Source: Microbacterium sp. lyk4-40-TSB-66 (GTDB lineage Bacteria; Actinomycetota; Actinomycetes; Actinomycetales; Microbacteriaceae). From it: 64,000 nucleotides of DNA. The stretch spans positions 124,001-188,000 of the forward strand of contig NZ_JARVRW010000001.1 in assembly GCF_030209475.1 (NCBI RefSeq), given 5' to 3'. Numbering within the stretch: the first letter of the stretch is position 1; each line of letters starts with the position of its first letter. The position numbers were made by a program, and so were the translations under genes. Of this stretch, positions 52,488 through 61,172 are shown in pieces. The notes under the pieces were generated by a model. It did not search any database. It was not told the DNA's origin and saw only the letters and a list, made by a program, of their open reading frames with translations.

Positions 52488-53687
52488 TCAGTCGGGGATG
52501 AGCGACATGCGGCGGGGAGCGGGGACGTCGGCCTCGGCGCGCGCCAGGGTCTTCTCGGCCGCCGCGAGTCGCCGCCGCGCGCGCCAGCGCCACGGCCAGC
52601 GCGCGAGCGCCAGGGCCTTCTCGGCCTGGCGCACCCCGACCTGGGCCGCGATGACGAGCGCCGCCTGCTCCATGGCGCGGCGGTCCTCGGGGGAGCGAAG
52701 CGGCACGTCTTTATCGCCCGCGGCGACCGCGATCCAGGCGGCGGACACCAGGATGACGATGCCGATGAAACGGAACCACAGCAGGAATCCGATGAGCACC
52801 GTGAACGTGGACAGCAGGGGGTTCGTCGGCGTGTACACGACGAGGAAGCCGGCACCGATCTGCAGCAGCACCATTCCGGTCGCCCCGACCAGGGCCCCGG
52901 GCCACGCGCGTCGCCACGACAGGGTCGTGCCCGTGAGGAAACGGAAGAGCGCGGCCAGGGCGACCGTGTTGATCGCGAAGGCCACGACGAGCGACACGGC
53001 GCGCGCCCCGAGGATCCACCCGGCGGTCTCGCGGTTCCACCCGATGAGGCTGAAGACGAGGTCGATCGCTCCGGTCGTCACCGTGCCGAGCAGGGCACCG
53101 GCGAGTAGGGAGATGCCGAACAGGATGGAGGCGACGAAGTCGCGCGCCTTGAGCATGACGTAGTTGCGCATGTCGAACGGCAGCCCGAAGGTGTCGCGCA
53201 CGGCGCGGCGGGTGAAGGTCACGAAGCCGATCGCCGTCCAGACCACCACGACCACGGCCACGAGCCCCGTGATCGTCAGCAGGCTGCCGCTCTGCTGCGT
53301 CGCCTCTTCGACCTGCTCGGGCTTGACGAGACCGTTGTCGCTGATGAGACCGGGGATGTAGCTGTTGACGATGCGGATGAGCCCGACGACGGCGGTGGTG
53401 CTCCCACCGAGCCACAGACCGACGGCGGCGAACGCGAGATACAGCGCCGAGAAGACCGCGAACAGCGCCTGATAGCTCATCCCCGCGGCCAGCAGGAAGC
53501 CGTTGTGCTGCAGGAAGTGCCGCCACACCCGGATGGGGAACCACTGCGCGATCTTCGCGGCGCGGGCGATGGGCTGGTCGAGACGCTCCCGCACGGCCGT
53601 CTGCGCGGCCTCGAGCCGATCGCGCAGAGACGTGTCGTCGTCCCGCACCGCGGGCAGCGGGCGCGCGTCGTGGCGGTTCTCGGTCAC
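52488..53687 (-). CDS. YihY/BrkB-family inner membrane protein
   Basis: 399 residues with about six transmembrane helices: family-typical QHNGFLLAAGMSYQALFAVFS early, then FDMRNYVMLKARD, RFLTGTTLSWRRAWPGALVGA and LLWFRFIGIVILVSAAW. A charged, possibly coiled C-terminal tail (about 345-399, Ala/Arg/Glu-rich) extends into the cytoplasm. Function of the family is unsettled; some members were misnamed RNase BN. Confidence 0.88.
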   Translation of the reverse strand: MTENRHDARPLPAVRDDDTSLRDRLEAAQTAVRERLDQPIARAAKIAQWFPIRVWRHFLQHNGFLLAAGMSYQALFAVFSALYLAFAAVGLWLGGSTTAVVGLIRIVNSYIPGLISDNGLVKPEQVEEATQQSGSLLTITGLVAVVVVVWTAIGFVTFTRRAVRDTFGLPFDMRNYVMLKARDFVASILFGISLLAGALLGTVTTGAIDLVFSLIGWNRETAGWILGARAVSLVVAFAINTVALAALFRFLTGTTLSWRRAWPGALVGATGMVLLQIGAGFLVVYTPTNPLLSTFTVLIGFLLWFRFIGIVILVSAAWIAVAAGDKDVPLRSPEDRRAMEQAALVIAAQVGVRQAEKALALARWPWRWRARRRLAAAEKTLARAEADVPAPRRMSLIPD

Positions 53688-53705
53688 GCTTCGAGCCTAA
53701 TGAAT

Positions 53706-53748
53706 GGATGCCACGACGCTCCGCGCGGCGTCGGGCGCCGTGGCATCC
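53706..53748. terminator. GGATGCCACG stem-loop near the YihY promoter
   Basis: GGATGCCACG (53706) and CGTGGCATCC (53739) form a 10-bp perfect stem. It lies upstream of YihY and far downstream of sdhB, so it may stop the sdh transcript or read-through in the opposite direction. A diverged second copy (GAATGCCGTG...CGTGGCATCC) spans about 53840-53886. Confidence 0.6.
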
Positions 53749-53759
53749 GTCGTCCTCCG

Positions 53760-53826
53760 CTCGCAAGATGTCGCGATCCTCGCATCCGCGGCGCGGGATT
53801 CTGCGAGCAGACCGCGTTCTTGCGAG
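53760..53826. repeat. Nested palindrome, CTCGCA family, copy 1
   Basis: Half-sites CTCGCAAGA (53760), CTCGCATCC (53779), TTCTGCGAG (53799) and TCTTGCGAG (53818); 19-bp spacing in both arms and 11-bp centre. Part of a 420-bp gene-free gap between YihY and sdhB. Confidence 0.85.
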
Positions 53827-53898
53827 GGACGGGACCGGATGAATGCCGTGCACCGTCGCCCGCGCGGAGCCGAGCGCCGTGGCATCCGTCGTCTTCCG

Positions 53899-53965
53899 CT
53901 CGCAGAATGTCGCGATCCTCGCAGTCGTCGCGCACGTTTCTGCGAGCAAACCGCGTTCTTGCGAG
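53899..53965. repeat. Nested palindrome, CTCGCA family, copy 2
   Basis: Half-sites CTCGCAGAA (53899), CTCGCAGTC (53918), TTCTGCGAG (53938) and TCTTGCGAG (53957), again 19 bp apart in each arm. Copy 1 and copy 2 plus their flanking GGCATCC segment form a diverged direct repeat of 139 bp. A solitary half-site ATCTGCGAG remains at 54017. Confidence 0.85.
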
Positions 53966-54107
53966 GAGCGGGACCAAATGGATGCCGTTGCGCGGAACCC
54001 TGCCAGGAGACCGATCATCTGCGAGGAACGCGCAGCACCGGCCGCCGCGCACGGGAACGCCGAACGGCGGGGCGCCTGAGCGCACCCGCCGTTCGAGAGG
54101 GGAAGGG

Positions 54108-54893
54108 TCAGCGACCGCCGCGGAGGACCGCCTGCTTGACCTCGGCGATGGCCTTGGTGACCTCGATGCCGCGGGGGCACGCCTCGGTGCAGTTGAAGGT
54201 GGTGCGGCAGCGCCACACGCCTTCTTTGTCGTTGAGGATGTCGAGGCGCACGTCGCCCGCGTCATCGCGCGAGTCGAAGATGAAGCGGTGCGCGTTCACG
54301 ATCGCGGCGGGCCCGAAGTACTGCCCGTCGGTCCAGAAGACGGGGCACGAGGAGGTGCACGCGGCGCACAGGATGCACTTGGTGGTGTCGTCGAAGACCT
54401 CGCGGTCGACGATCGACTGCACGCGCTCCTTGCCCGGCTCGGGCTTGGAGTTCGCGATCAGGAAGGGCTGCACCTCGCGGTAGGAGGCGAAGAACGGCTC
54501 CATGTCGACGATGAGGTCCTTCTCGAGCGGCAGGCCCTTGATCGCCTCGACGTAGATCGGCTGCGAGATGTCGAGGTCCTTGATCAACGTCTTGCAGGCC
54601 AAGCGGTTGCGGCCGTTGATGCGCATGGCATCCGATCCGCAGATGCCGTGCGCGCACGAGCGGCGGAACGACAGCGATCCGTCGGTCTCCCACTTGATCT
54701 TGTGCAGCGCGTCGAGCACGCGGTCGGTGGAGTACAGCTCCACGTCGTAGTCGACCCAACGCGGTTCGTCGTCGACCTCGGGGTCGAAACGGCGGATGTT
54801 GAAGGTGACGAGGAACGACTGGATCCCGGTGTCCTCCGGGGTCTGCTCGACCTCATCGGAGACGTCGACGTTCTCGAGAACGGTGGATGCCAT
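54108..54893 (-). CDS. sdhB: Succinate dehydrogenase iron-sulfur subunit
   Basis: 261 residues carrying three clusters: SCAHGICGSDAM plus a distal Cys in RLACK ([2Fe-2S]), CILCAACTSSCP ([4Fe-4S]) and CRTTFNCTEACPRGI ([3Fe-4S]). Passes electrons from SdhA flavin to quinone at the membrane. ATG 54893 lies one base after the sdhA stop. Last gene of sdhC-D-A-B. Confidence 0.97.
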   Translation of the reverse strand: MASTVLENVDVSDEVEQTPEDTGIQSFLVTFNIRRFDPEVDDEPRWVDYDVELYSTDRVLDALHKIKWETDGSLSFRRSCAHGICGSDAMRINGRNRLACKTLIKDLDISQPIYVEAIKGLPLEKDLIVDMEPFFASYREVQPFLIANSKPEPGKERVQSIVDREVFDDTTKCILCAACTSSCPVFWTDGQYFGPAAIVNAHRFIFDSRDDAGDVRLDILNDKEGVWRCRTTFNCTEACPRGIEVTKAIAEVKQAVLRGGR

Positions 54894-54894
54894 C

Positions 54895-56724
54895 TCAGTA
54901 CTTCCTCTCCAGCGGCGGGTAGCGCAGCTCCCCGGCCTCGTTCTTGGTGAACACCACGGGCTTCCAGCCGAGTTCGATGTGATCGGCGGGGTGCGACGAG
55001 TGCGGGTCTCCCGACAGGTACGCCATGGTGTGCTGCATGTACTTCTCGTCGTCGCGCGTGGGGAAGTCGTCGCGCATGTGACCGCCACGGCTCTCTTCGC
55101 GGTTCTGCGCCGAGTAGACGACGACCTCGGCCAGGTCGAGCAGGAAGCCGAGCTCGACGGCCTCGAGCAGGTCGGTGTTGAAGCGCTTGCCCTTGTCGTC
55201 GACGTGGATGTTCTTGTAGCGCTCGCGGAGATCCGCGATGACGTCCATCACGTGGGCGAGGGACTCGTGCGTGCGGAACACCTGCGCGCCCTTGTCCATC
55301 TCGTCCTGCAGCGTCTTTCGGAGGACGGCGATGCGCTCGGTGCCGCCGTTGTTGCGGAGGCCCTCGATGAGCCCGCGCACCTCGGCGGCGGGGTCTTCGG
55401 GCAGCGGAACGAAGTCGGCCGTCTTGACGTACTCGACGGCGTTGCGGCCGGCGCGCTTGCCGAAGACGTTGATGTCGAGCAGCGAGTTGGTGCCGAGACG
55501 GTTCGAGCCGTGCACCGAGACGCAGGCGCACTCGCCCGCGGCGTAGAGGCCCGGAACGACGGTGTCGTTGTCGGCGAGCACCTCGGCCTTGATGTTGGTG
55601 GGGATGCCGCCCATCGCATAGTGCGCGGTCGGCATGACCGGCACGGGCTCGACGACCGGGTCGACGCCGAGGTAGGTGCGGGCGAACTCGGTGATGTCGG
55701 GGAGCTTCGTCTCGAGCACCTCGGCGCCCAGGTGCGTGCAGTCCAGCAGCACGTAGTCGCGGTGGGGTCCCGCGCCACGGCCCTCGGCGACCTCTTGCAC
55801 CATGCAACGGGCGACGATGTCACGCGGTGCGAGGTCTTTGATGGTGGGGGCGTAGCGCTCCATGAAGCGCTCACCGCTGGCGTTGCGCAGGATCGCGCCC
55901 TCACCTCGGGCGCCCTCCGTCAGCAGGATGCCGAGACCGGCGAGGCCGGTGGGGTGGAACTGGAAGAACTCCATGTCCTCCAGGGGGAGGCCCTTGCGCC
56001 ACACGATGCCGACGCCGTCACCGGTGAGGGTGTGGGCGTTGGAGGTGGTCTTGAAGATCTTGCCGAAGCCGCCGGTGGCGAAGATCACGGCCTTCGCCTG
56101 GAAGACGTGCAGCTCGCCCGTGGCGAGGTCGTAGGCGACGACGCCCGAGACCTGGGTCTTGCCCGCCGCGTCCTTCACCGTGATGAGGTCGAGCACGTAG
56201 AACTCGTTGAAGAAGTTGATGCCGAGCTTGACGCAGTTCTGGAACAGCGTCTGCAGGATCATGTGGCCGGTGCGGTCGGCGGCGTAGCACGCGCGGCGCA
56301 CGGGGGTCTTGCCGTGGTCGGCGGTGTGCCCGCCGAAGCGGCGCTGGTCGATCTTGCCCTCGGGGGTGCGGTTGAACGGCAGGCCCATGTTCTCGAGGTC
56401 GATGACGGCGTCGATGGCCTCTTTGGCGAGGATCTCGGCGGCATCCTGGTCGACGAGGTAGTCGCCGCCCTTGATGGTGTCGAAGGTGTGCCACTCCCAC
56501 GAGTCCTCTTCGACGTTGGCGAGCGCCGCCGCCATGCCGCCCTGCGCCGCACCGGTGTGCGAGCGGGTCGGGTAGAGCTTCGAGATCACGGCGGTCTTCG
56601 CGCCCGGGCCGGCTTCGATGGCCGCGCGCATACCCGCGCCGCCGGCACCGACGATGACGACGTCGAACTGGTGGTAGTGGACGCCGTCTTTGACGATCGA
56701 GTCCGAGGAAGTCTGGGTGCTCAC
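54895..56724 (-). CDS. sdhA: Succinate dehydrogenase flavoprotein subunit
   Basis: 609 residues. Covalent FAD His in [14 protein letters not shown], dinucleotide fold [15 protein letters not shown], substrate region [13 protein letters not shown] and [31 protein letters not shown] near the C-terminal third. Oxidises succinate to fumarate in complex II. Starts at ATG 56724. Confidence 0.98.
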   Translation of the reverse strand: MSTQTSSDSIVKDGVHYHQFDVVIVGAGGAGMRAAIEAGPGAKTAVISKLYPTRSHTGAAQGGMAAALANVEEDSWEWHTFDTIKGGDYLVDQDAAEILAKEAIDAVIDLENMGLPFNRTPEGKIDQRRFGGHTADHGKTPVRRACYAADRTGHMILQTLFQNCVKLGINFFNEFYVLDLITVKDAAGKTQVSGVVAYDLATGELHVFQAKAVIFATGGFGKIFKTTSNAHTLTGDGVGIVWRKGLPLEDMEFFQFHPTGLAGLGILLTEGARGEGAILRNASGERFMERYAPTIKDLAPRDIVARCMVQEVAEGRGAGPHRDYVLLDCTHLGAEVLETKLPDITEFARTYLGVDPVVEPVPVMPTAHYAMGGIPTNIKAEVLADNDTVVPGLYAAGECACVSVHGSNRLGTNSLLDINVFGKRAGRNAVEYVKTADFVPLPEDPAAEVRGLIEGLRNNGGTERIAVLRKTLQDEMDKGAQVFRTHESLAHVMDVIADLRERYKNIHVDDKGKRFNTDLLEAVELGFLLDLAEVVVYSAQNREESRGGHMRDDFPTRDDEKYMQHTMAYLSGDPHSSHPADHIELGWKPVVFTKNEAGELRYPPLERKY

Positions 56725-56770
56725 GTGTGCGATGCCTCTGCTGTCAGGGGATGGAAGGGATGCCGTCGGC

Positions 56771-57229
56771 TCACGCCGCCTGGCACGCGTCCCAGAGGGA
56801 GCTGCTCTCGGTCACACCGATGCAGGGGTCGAAGGTGAACACGACGAGCGTGCCGAGCAGGATCAGGAAGCCCGCGGAGATCCACAGCGACCCGACGAGG
56901 ATCTTGCGGATCGTGGCATTCGTGACGTAGTCGTTCACGATCGTGCGCATGCCGTTGGCGCCGTGGATGAGGGCGAGCCACAGCATCAGCACGTCCCACC
57001 ACTGCCAGAACGGCGAGGCCAGCTTGCCCGCGACGAAGGCGAAGTCGATCTGGTGGATGCCGTCGTTCGTCATCAGGTTGACGAACAGGTGGCCGAAGAT
57101 CAGGACGATCAGCAGCACGCCGGAGGCGCGCATGTAGATCCATCCCCACTTCTCGAGGTTGGAGCCCTTCTTGCGAACGCTGGGCGTGCGCGGGGCGGGG
57201 ATCGTGGCGGCTTCTTGGGCGACGGACAT
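56771..57229 (-). CDS. sdhD: Succinate dehydrogenase membrane subunit D
   Basis: 152 residues, three transmembrane helices. A basic, soluble N-terminus precedes [23 protein letters not shown] with a heme/quinone-side His, and [18 protein letters not shown] contains the second conserved His and Arg. ATG 57229 overlaps the sdhC stop (TGATG). Confidence 0.93.
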   Translation of the reverse strand: MSVAQEAATIPAPRTPSVRKKGSNLEKWGWIYMRASGVLLIVLIFGHLFVNLMTNDGIHQIDFAFVAGKLASPFWQWWDVLMLWLALIHGANGMRTIVNDYVTNATIRKILVGSLWISAGFLILLGTLVVFTFDPCIGVTESSSLWDACQAA

Positions 57230-57663
57230 CAGTGGCTCCCGGTGACGGCGCTGAAGACGTTGATCAGGTGGCGGGGGGTGAAACCGAGCATCGTGACGAC
57301 CCAGAGGCCCAGCACGCCCCACCACAGCTGACGCTGGTGGCGCGTGGCCCACGGCCAGAAGTCGACCAGGATGATGCGCAGCCCGTTGAACGCGTGGTAC
57401 GCGATCGCGCCGACCAGGGCCACCTCGCCGAGACCCATGATCGGGTTCTTGTAGGTGCCGATGACGGCGTCGTACGCCTCGGGCGACACGCGGATGAGCG
57501 CCGTGTCGAGGATGTGCACGAGGAGGAAGAAGAAGATCGCCACACCGGTGATGCGGTGCAGGACCCAGGACCACATGCCCTCTCGGCCGCGGTACAGCGT
57601 GCCGCGGGGCCTCTTCGAAGTGGTCGTTTTCACCGACGGCGTGGCACGTGCTGGTGCTGACAC
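57229..57663 (-). CDS. sdhC: Succinate dehydrogenase cytochrome b subunit
   Basis: 144 residues, three transmembrane helices. MWSWVLHRITGVAIFFFLLVH holds the quinone-site Ser/Arg region and a heme-ligand His; AIAYHAFNGLRIILVDFW holds the second His. First gene of the operon, divergent from manC across a gap with a TCTCGA-CA-TCGAGA palindrome. Confidence 0.94.
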   Translation of the reverse strand: MSAPARATPSVKTTTSKRPRGTLYRGREGMWSWVLHRITGVAIFFFLLVHILDTALIRVSPEAYDAVIGTYKNPIMGLGEVALVGAIAYHAFNGLRIILVDFWPWATRHQRQLWWGVLGLWVVTMLGFTPRHLINVFSAVTGSH

Positions 57664-57782
57664 GGTCGTCCTCCCTGATCGAACACGGTGTGGGGGCCGA
57701 CACCGGCCCCGAGCGTCACACGGGCGCCCCTGAATACTACGTCCGGGCTATGAACGCGGTGGATAAGGGGGGCCTAACTGTC

Positions 57783-57796
57783 TCTCGACATCGAGA
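57783..57796. promoter_or_regulatory. MarR-type palindrome between sdhC and manC
   Basis: TCTCGACATCGAGA has perfect 6-bp arms and a CA centre, the form of MarR/OhrR-family operators. It lies 120 bp before the sdhC start and 84 bp before manC, in the only AT-rich part of the divergent gap. Confidence 0.5.
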
Positions 57797-57879
57797 TAAA
57801 TCGCAGCACGCCGATGGCCGTCTCTCACCCGGTTCGGAGCCGTCGGAGGGGACGAGTGCGGACCGCTAGGGTCGGAGCC

Positions 57880-58998
57880 ATGTCAGATCGCGCTATCGAC
57901 GACTTCTACGCCGTGATCCCCGCCGGAGGCATCGGCAGCCGCCTCTGGCCGCTCTCGCGCGCGGACGCGCCCAAGTTCCTCCACGACCTGACCGGGTCGG
58001 GCCAGACGCTGCTGCGCGACACGTGGGACCGTCTCGCTCCGCTGTCGGGTGAGGACCGCATCGCCGTCGTGACCGGCCGCGCCCACCGCGCCGCCGTCGA
58101 GCGTGAACTGCCGGGCGTGCCCGACCACAACGTCTTCCTCGAATCGGAGCCCCGCGACTCCTCGGCCGCCATCGGCCTGGCCGCGGCGATCCTCGTGCGC
58201 CGCGAGCCCGACGTCATCATCGGGTCCTTCGCGGCCGACCACGTCATCCGCCAGACCCGTCAGTTCGACTTCGCCGTGCGCCAGGCGGTCGCCGTCGCGC
58301 GCGCCGGATACATCTGCACCATCGGCATCCAGCCCTCCGAGGCATCGGTGGGCTTCGGCTACATCAAGAAGGCCGACGAGCTCATCGTCGACGGCGCCCC
58401 CGAGGCGTACACGGTCGAGCGGTTCGTCGAGAAGCCCGACCTCGACACGGCGAAGGAGTATTTCGCCGACCGCGCCTATCTCTGGAACGCCGGCATGTTC
58501 ATCACGCGCGCCGACGTGCTGCTGGCCGAACTCGCCGTGAACGAGCCCGAGCTGCACGCGGGACTGCTCGAGCTCGCGGCGTCCTGGGACGACCGCGAGC
58601 GCCGCGGTCCCGCCGTCGACCGCATCTGGCCGGGCCTGAAGAAGATCGCCATCGACTACTCGGTCGCCGAGCCCGCGGCAGAGAAGGGGCGCCTGGCCGT
58701 CATCCCCGGGCACTTCGACTGGGACGACGTGGGCGACTTCGCCAGCCTGTCCAAGCTCAACTCCTCGGGAGGGCGCAACGAGCTCGCGATCCTCGGCGAG
58801 GACGCCCGCGTGCTCTCCGATTCGTCCAGCGGCATCGTCGTCTCGCAGACCAAGCGCGTGATCAGCCTCATCGGCGTGCGTGACATCGTCGTGGTCGACA
58901 CCCCCGACGCCCTGCTCGTGACGACGACCGAGAATGCGCAGCGCGTCAAGGGCGTCGTCGACGCCCTGAAGCTCACGGGTCGCGGCGACGTCCTCTGA
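57880..58998 (+). CDS. manC: Mannose-1-phosphate guanylyltransferase
   Basis: 372 residues. N-terminal nucleotidyltransferase with VIPAGGIGSRLWPLSRADAPK (signature split over two stretches), GSFAADHVI, and YTVERFVEKPD; left-handed beta-helix-like C-terminus. The usual phosphomannose isomerase cupin fusion is absent, as in other actinobacteria. Makes GDP-mannose for glycans. Its final codons are duplicated at 59588-59656. ATG 57880 with GTCGGAG upstream. Confidence 0.93.
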   Translation: MSDRAIDDFYAVIPAGGIGSRLWPLSRADAPKFLHDLTGSGQTLLRDTWDRLAPLSGEDRIAVVTGRAHRAAVERELPGVPDHNVFLESEPRDSSAAIGLAAAILVRREPDVIIGSFAADHVIRQTRQFDFAVRQAVAVARAGYICTIGIQPSEASVGFGYIKKADELIVDGAPEAYTVERFVEKPDLDTAKEYFADRAYLWNAGMFITRADVLLAELAVNEPELHAGLLELAASWDDRERRGPAVDRIWPGLKKIAIDYSVAEPAAEKGRLAVIPGHFDWDDVGDFASLSKLNSSGGRNELAILGEDARVLSDSSSGIVVSQTKRVISLIGVRDIVVVDTPDALLVTTTENAQRVKGVVDALKLTGRGDVL

Positions 58999-59115
58999 GA
59001 GGTCCAGCCGGCGGGCAGTGCCAGCGACTGATCGTGCCCGTCAAGGTCGACGCAGTGTCCGCTGGAGGATCTATCCCGGCGGGCTTCCAGCAGGCCCGGT
59101 GGCAGTCGATTGAAA

Positions 59116-59149
59116 GAACTCGCCCCGCCGGTCGGGGCGGGGCGAATTC
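59116..59149 (-). terminator. Terminator of the small secreted-protein gene
   Basis: GAACTCGCCCCGCC pairs with GGCGGGGCGAATTC at 13 of 14 positions around a 6-nt loop, 16 bp past the stop of the small gene; a TTCTTT tract follows on the minus strand. Confidence 0.85.
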
Positions 59150-59164
59150 CGACGGGATCAGACG

Positions 59165-59407
59165 CTAGGCGGCACTCCTGGTGTAGAACGCCCAGCCGGC
59201 CCCGCCCCCGATGTAGTAGCACGCCTTTGCAACTCGAACGTAGGAGTTGTTGTAAGCGGGGCTCGACGATGCCGCCACGCACGCGCTCTTCGTGGAGTAA
59301 GGGCCGTGCTGCGTCAGGGTCCCCGCCGCTTGCGCGGCGGACGGTGCTCCTAGAGCCGCGACGCACACGAGTACTGCGGCGACGGTCCCGGTAATTGTTT
59401 TGCGCAT
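59165..59407 (-). CDS. Small secreted protein
   Basis: 80 residues: signal peptide (MRKTITGTVAAVLVCVAAL, cleavage near AQA at about 27) and a mature peptide of about 52 residues with two cysteines (SACVAAS and KACYYIG), likely a disulfide, and aromatic-rich AWAF-type end (GGAGWAFYTRS). AAGGGGGG ribosome site just before ATG 59407. No family recognised. It is the only gene between manC and a partial copy of the manC 3' end, so it may have arrived as a cassette. Confidence 0.72.
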   Translation of the reverse strand: MRKTITGTVAAVLVCVAALGAPSAAQAAGTLTQHGPYSTKSACVAASSSPAYNNSYVRVAKACYYIGGGAGWAFYTRSAA

Positions 59408-59587
59408 AATTGCCCCCCTTGGGCTTTTCTCTGTTGACTGCCGACGGGTGTCGACCGGGGGAACGTAGCCGGTTGGCCGCGGCGCGGATGACGTCTCGAT
59501 GGACCGGCCGAGGGGTGATTGGTCGACCGCGACACGCCGCTTCACCTCGGGGTCGGCTCTTCTTCACCTCGGGGCCGGCTCGTCGCT

Positions 59588-59656
59588 ACCGAGAAGGCAG
59601 CGGGCGAAGGGCGTCGTCGACGCTCTCAAGCTCACTGGTCACGGCGACGTCCTCTG
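59588..59656 (+). pseudogene. Duplicated 3' end of manC
   Basis: This stretch matches 58926-58998 over about 70 bp. From 59607 it still reads KGVVDALKLTGHGDVL followed by TGA, against KGVVDALKLTGRGDVL in manC. Differences include synonymous changes (GCC/GCT, CTG/CTC, ACG/ACT) and one Arg-to-His, so it is an allele from a related manC rather than a recent copy. Upstream of it the frame is broken by small indels. It bounds the segment 58999-59656 like an att repeat. The rest of the gap to 59852 has no other gene; it contains a 20-bp direct repeat CTTCACCTCGGGG(T/C)CGGCTC (59540, 59562). Confidence 0.85.
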
Positions 59657-59852
59657 ACACCGGATACCGCTAGCCGTGGCATCCGGTTCCGCCCGATGCC
59701 GCAGCGTGTGGCGGTCGCGTGACGCGAGATTGCGTCTTTGTAACCATTGCCGCGCACGGCGGCTCCTGGGCCACGAGCGCGCCGACACAGTAGGTAACGT
59801 GACGGAATCGTCCCCCGAACCCGTTGGGGGCATCCGTCTTGGAGGACCCCTC

Positions 59853-60968
59853 GTGAAGACCACGAAGAAGGCCGTCGTCAGCGGCTTCGCCATGATCGGC
59901 GCCGCCGTGTTGCTGGCCGGCTGCGGCGCAGCGCCCGAGAGCCCCGGCGGCGCGTCGGCTGGAGCCGGGGGAGACCTCGTCGAAGGTTTCACCCCCTGCA
60001 TCATCTCCGACGACGGCGGGTGGAACGACCGTTCGTTCAACCAGTCCGCGAAAGAGGGCATCGACAAGGCTGCCGCCGAGCTCGGTGTCAAGGCCATCGA
60101 TGTCGAGTCCAGCTCGGCCAACGACTATGCCCCGAATCTCGAGAATCTCGTCGCCGAGGGCTGCACGTTCATCGTCGCCGTGGGCTTCAAGCTGAGCGCC
60201 GACACCGTGGCTTCGGCCACGGCGAACCCGAACCTGCAGTACGCGATCATCGATGACCGTGCTGACATCGACGAGGACGGCAAGACCGACGCACCGAACA
60301 TCAAGCCCCTGCTGTTCGACACCGTTCAGGCCGCGTACCTCGGTGGGTACGCCGCCGCGGCCTACTCCGCAGAGAACGGCGTGAACAAGGTCGGCACGGT
60401 CGGCGGCGTCCCGATCCCGCCGGTCACGATCTTCATGGACGGCTTCGTCGATGGCGTGAAAAAGTACGACGAGGATAAGGGCGCCAGCGTCCAAACCTTC
60501 GGGTGGGACGTCGCGGCGCAGAATGGCTCGTTCACGGGTGGTTTCGCTGCCAACGATCCGGCGAAGCAGGCTGCCAAGGGCCTCCTCGACCAGGGCGTGG
60601 ACGTGCTGTTGCCCGTCGGGGGCCCCATCTACATCAGCGCCGCTGAAGCGATCCGCGACGGCGGCTCGAAGAGCGTCTTGCTCGGCGTCGACTCCGACCT
60701 GGCGAAGGCTGACGAGACGGTGTCCGACCTTGTCCTGACCTCGATCATGAAGCGCATCGACACGGCCGTCTACGACTCGGTCATGCAGGCTTCGAAGGGT
60801 GAGTTCGACGTCACTCCGTACGTCGGCACGCTCGAAAACGACGGTGTGGGCCTGGCTGATTTCGGCTCCGCGTTCACGCTGCCCGACGGTCTGACCGACG
60901 AGATCTCCGCTCTGCGCGAGCAGATCATCTCGGGTTCGCTAGAGGTGACTTCGCCCAGCTCCCCGTAA
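59853..60968 (+). CDS. BMP-family substrate-binding lipoprotein
   Basis: 371 residues. Lipobox LLAGC gives an acylated Cys at about residue 24. The mature part follows the BmpA/PnrA pattern: GGWNDRSFNQSAKEGIDKAA, VAVGFKLSADTVA, YAIIDDRADIDED, and GGYAAAAYSAENGVNKVGTVGG. Family members bind nucleosides or purines. GTG 59853 with GGAGG seven bases upstream. Binding protein for the ATPase and permease that follow. Confidence 0.93.
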   Translation: MKTTKKAVVSGFAMIGAAVLLAGCGAAPESPGGASAGAGGDLVEGFTPCIISDDGGWNDRSFNQSAKEGIDKAAAELGVKAIDVESSSANDYAPNLENLVAEGCTFIVAVGFKLSADTVASATANPNLQYAIIDDRADIDEDGKTDAPNIKPLLFDTVQAAYLGGYAAAAYSAENGVNKVGTVGGVPIPPVTIFMDGFVDGVKKYDEDKGASVQTFGWDVAAQNGSFTGGFAANDPAKQAAKGLLDQGVDVLLPVGGPIYISAAEAIRDGGSKSVLLGVDSDLAKADETVSDLVLTSIMKRIDTAVYDSVMQASKGEFDVTPYVGTLENDGVGLADFGSAFTLPDGLTDEISALREQIISGSLEVTSPSSP

Positions 60969-60979
60969 GGCTGGTGCGC

Positions 60980-61026
60980 CTCACCGTCAACCGACCGGAC
61001 GTGCGGTCCGGTCGGAGGACGGTGAG
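60980..61026 (+). terminator. Hairpin after the BMP gene
   Basis: CTCACCGTC...CCGACCGGAC and GTCCGGTCGG...GACGGTGAG form a two-part stem of about 19 bp around a GTGC loop, 11 bp after the stop. Likely an intercistronic processing or partial terminator stem. Confidence 0.7.
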
Positions 61027-61093
61027 GGTGAGTCGTCGCATCCAACGGTCGGGCCCCGTTCTCGTGGGGACCATGGTTACGCTGGTGTGACAT

Positions 61094-61138
61094 CGCCGCG
61101 GTCGGCCGGACCTAGAGTCCGACCGACCGCGGCTTCTT
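61094..61138 (+). terminator. Terminator/attenuator before the ABC ATPase
   Basis: GCCGCGGTCGGCCGGAC and GTCCGACCGACCGCGGC pair at 16 of 17 positions around CTAGA, followed by TTCTTT. It is a convincing intrinsic terminator placed only 35 nt before the ATPase start, inside the presumed operon. Confidence 0.8.
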
Positions 61139-61172
61139 TCCGTCTGCAAACGTCTCGAATAGGGTGCACAGC

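Noticed and set aside
58926..59656. Assembly artefact explaining the manC duplication
   Set aside because: The two copies differ by several substitutions and indels, unlike a misassembly.
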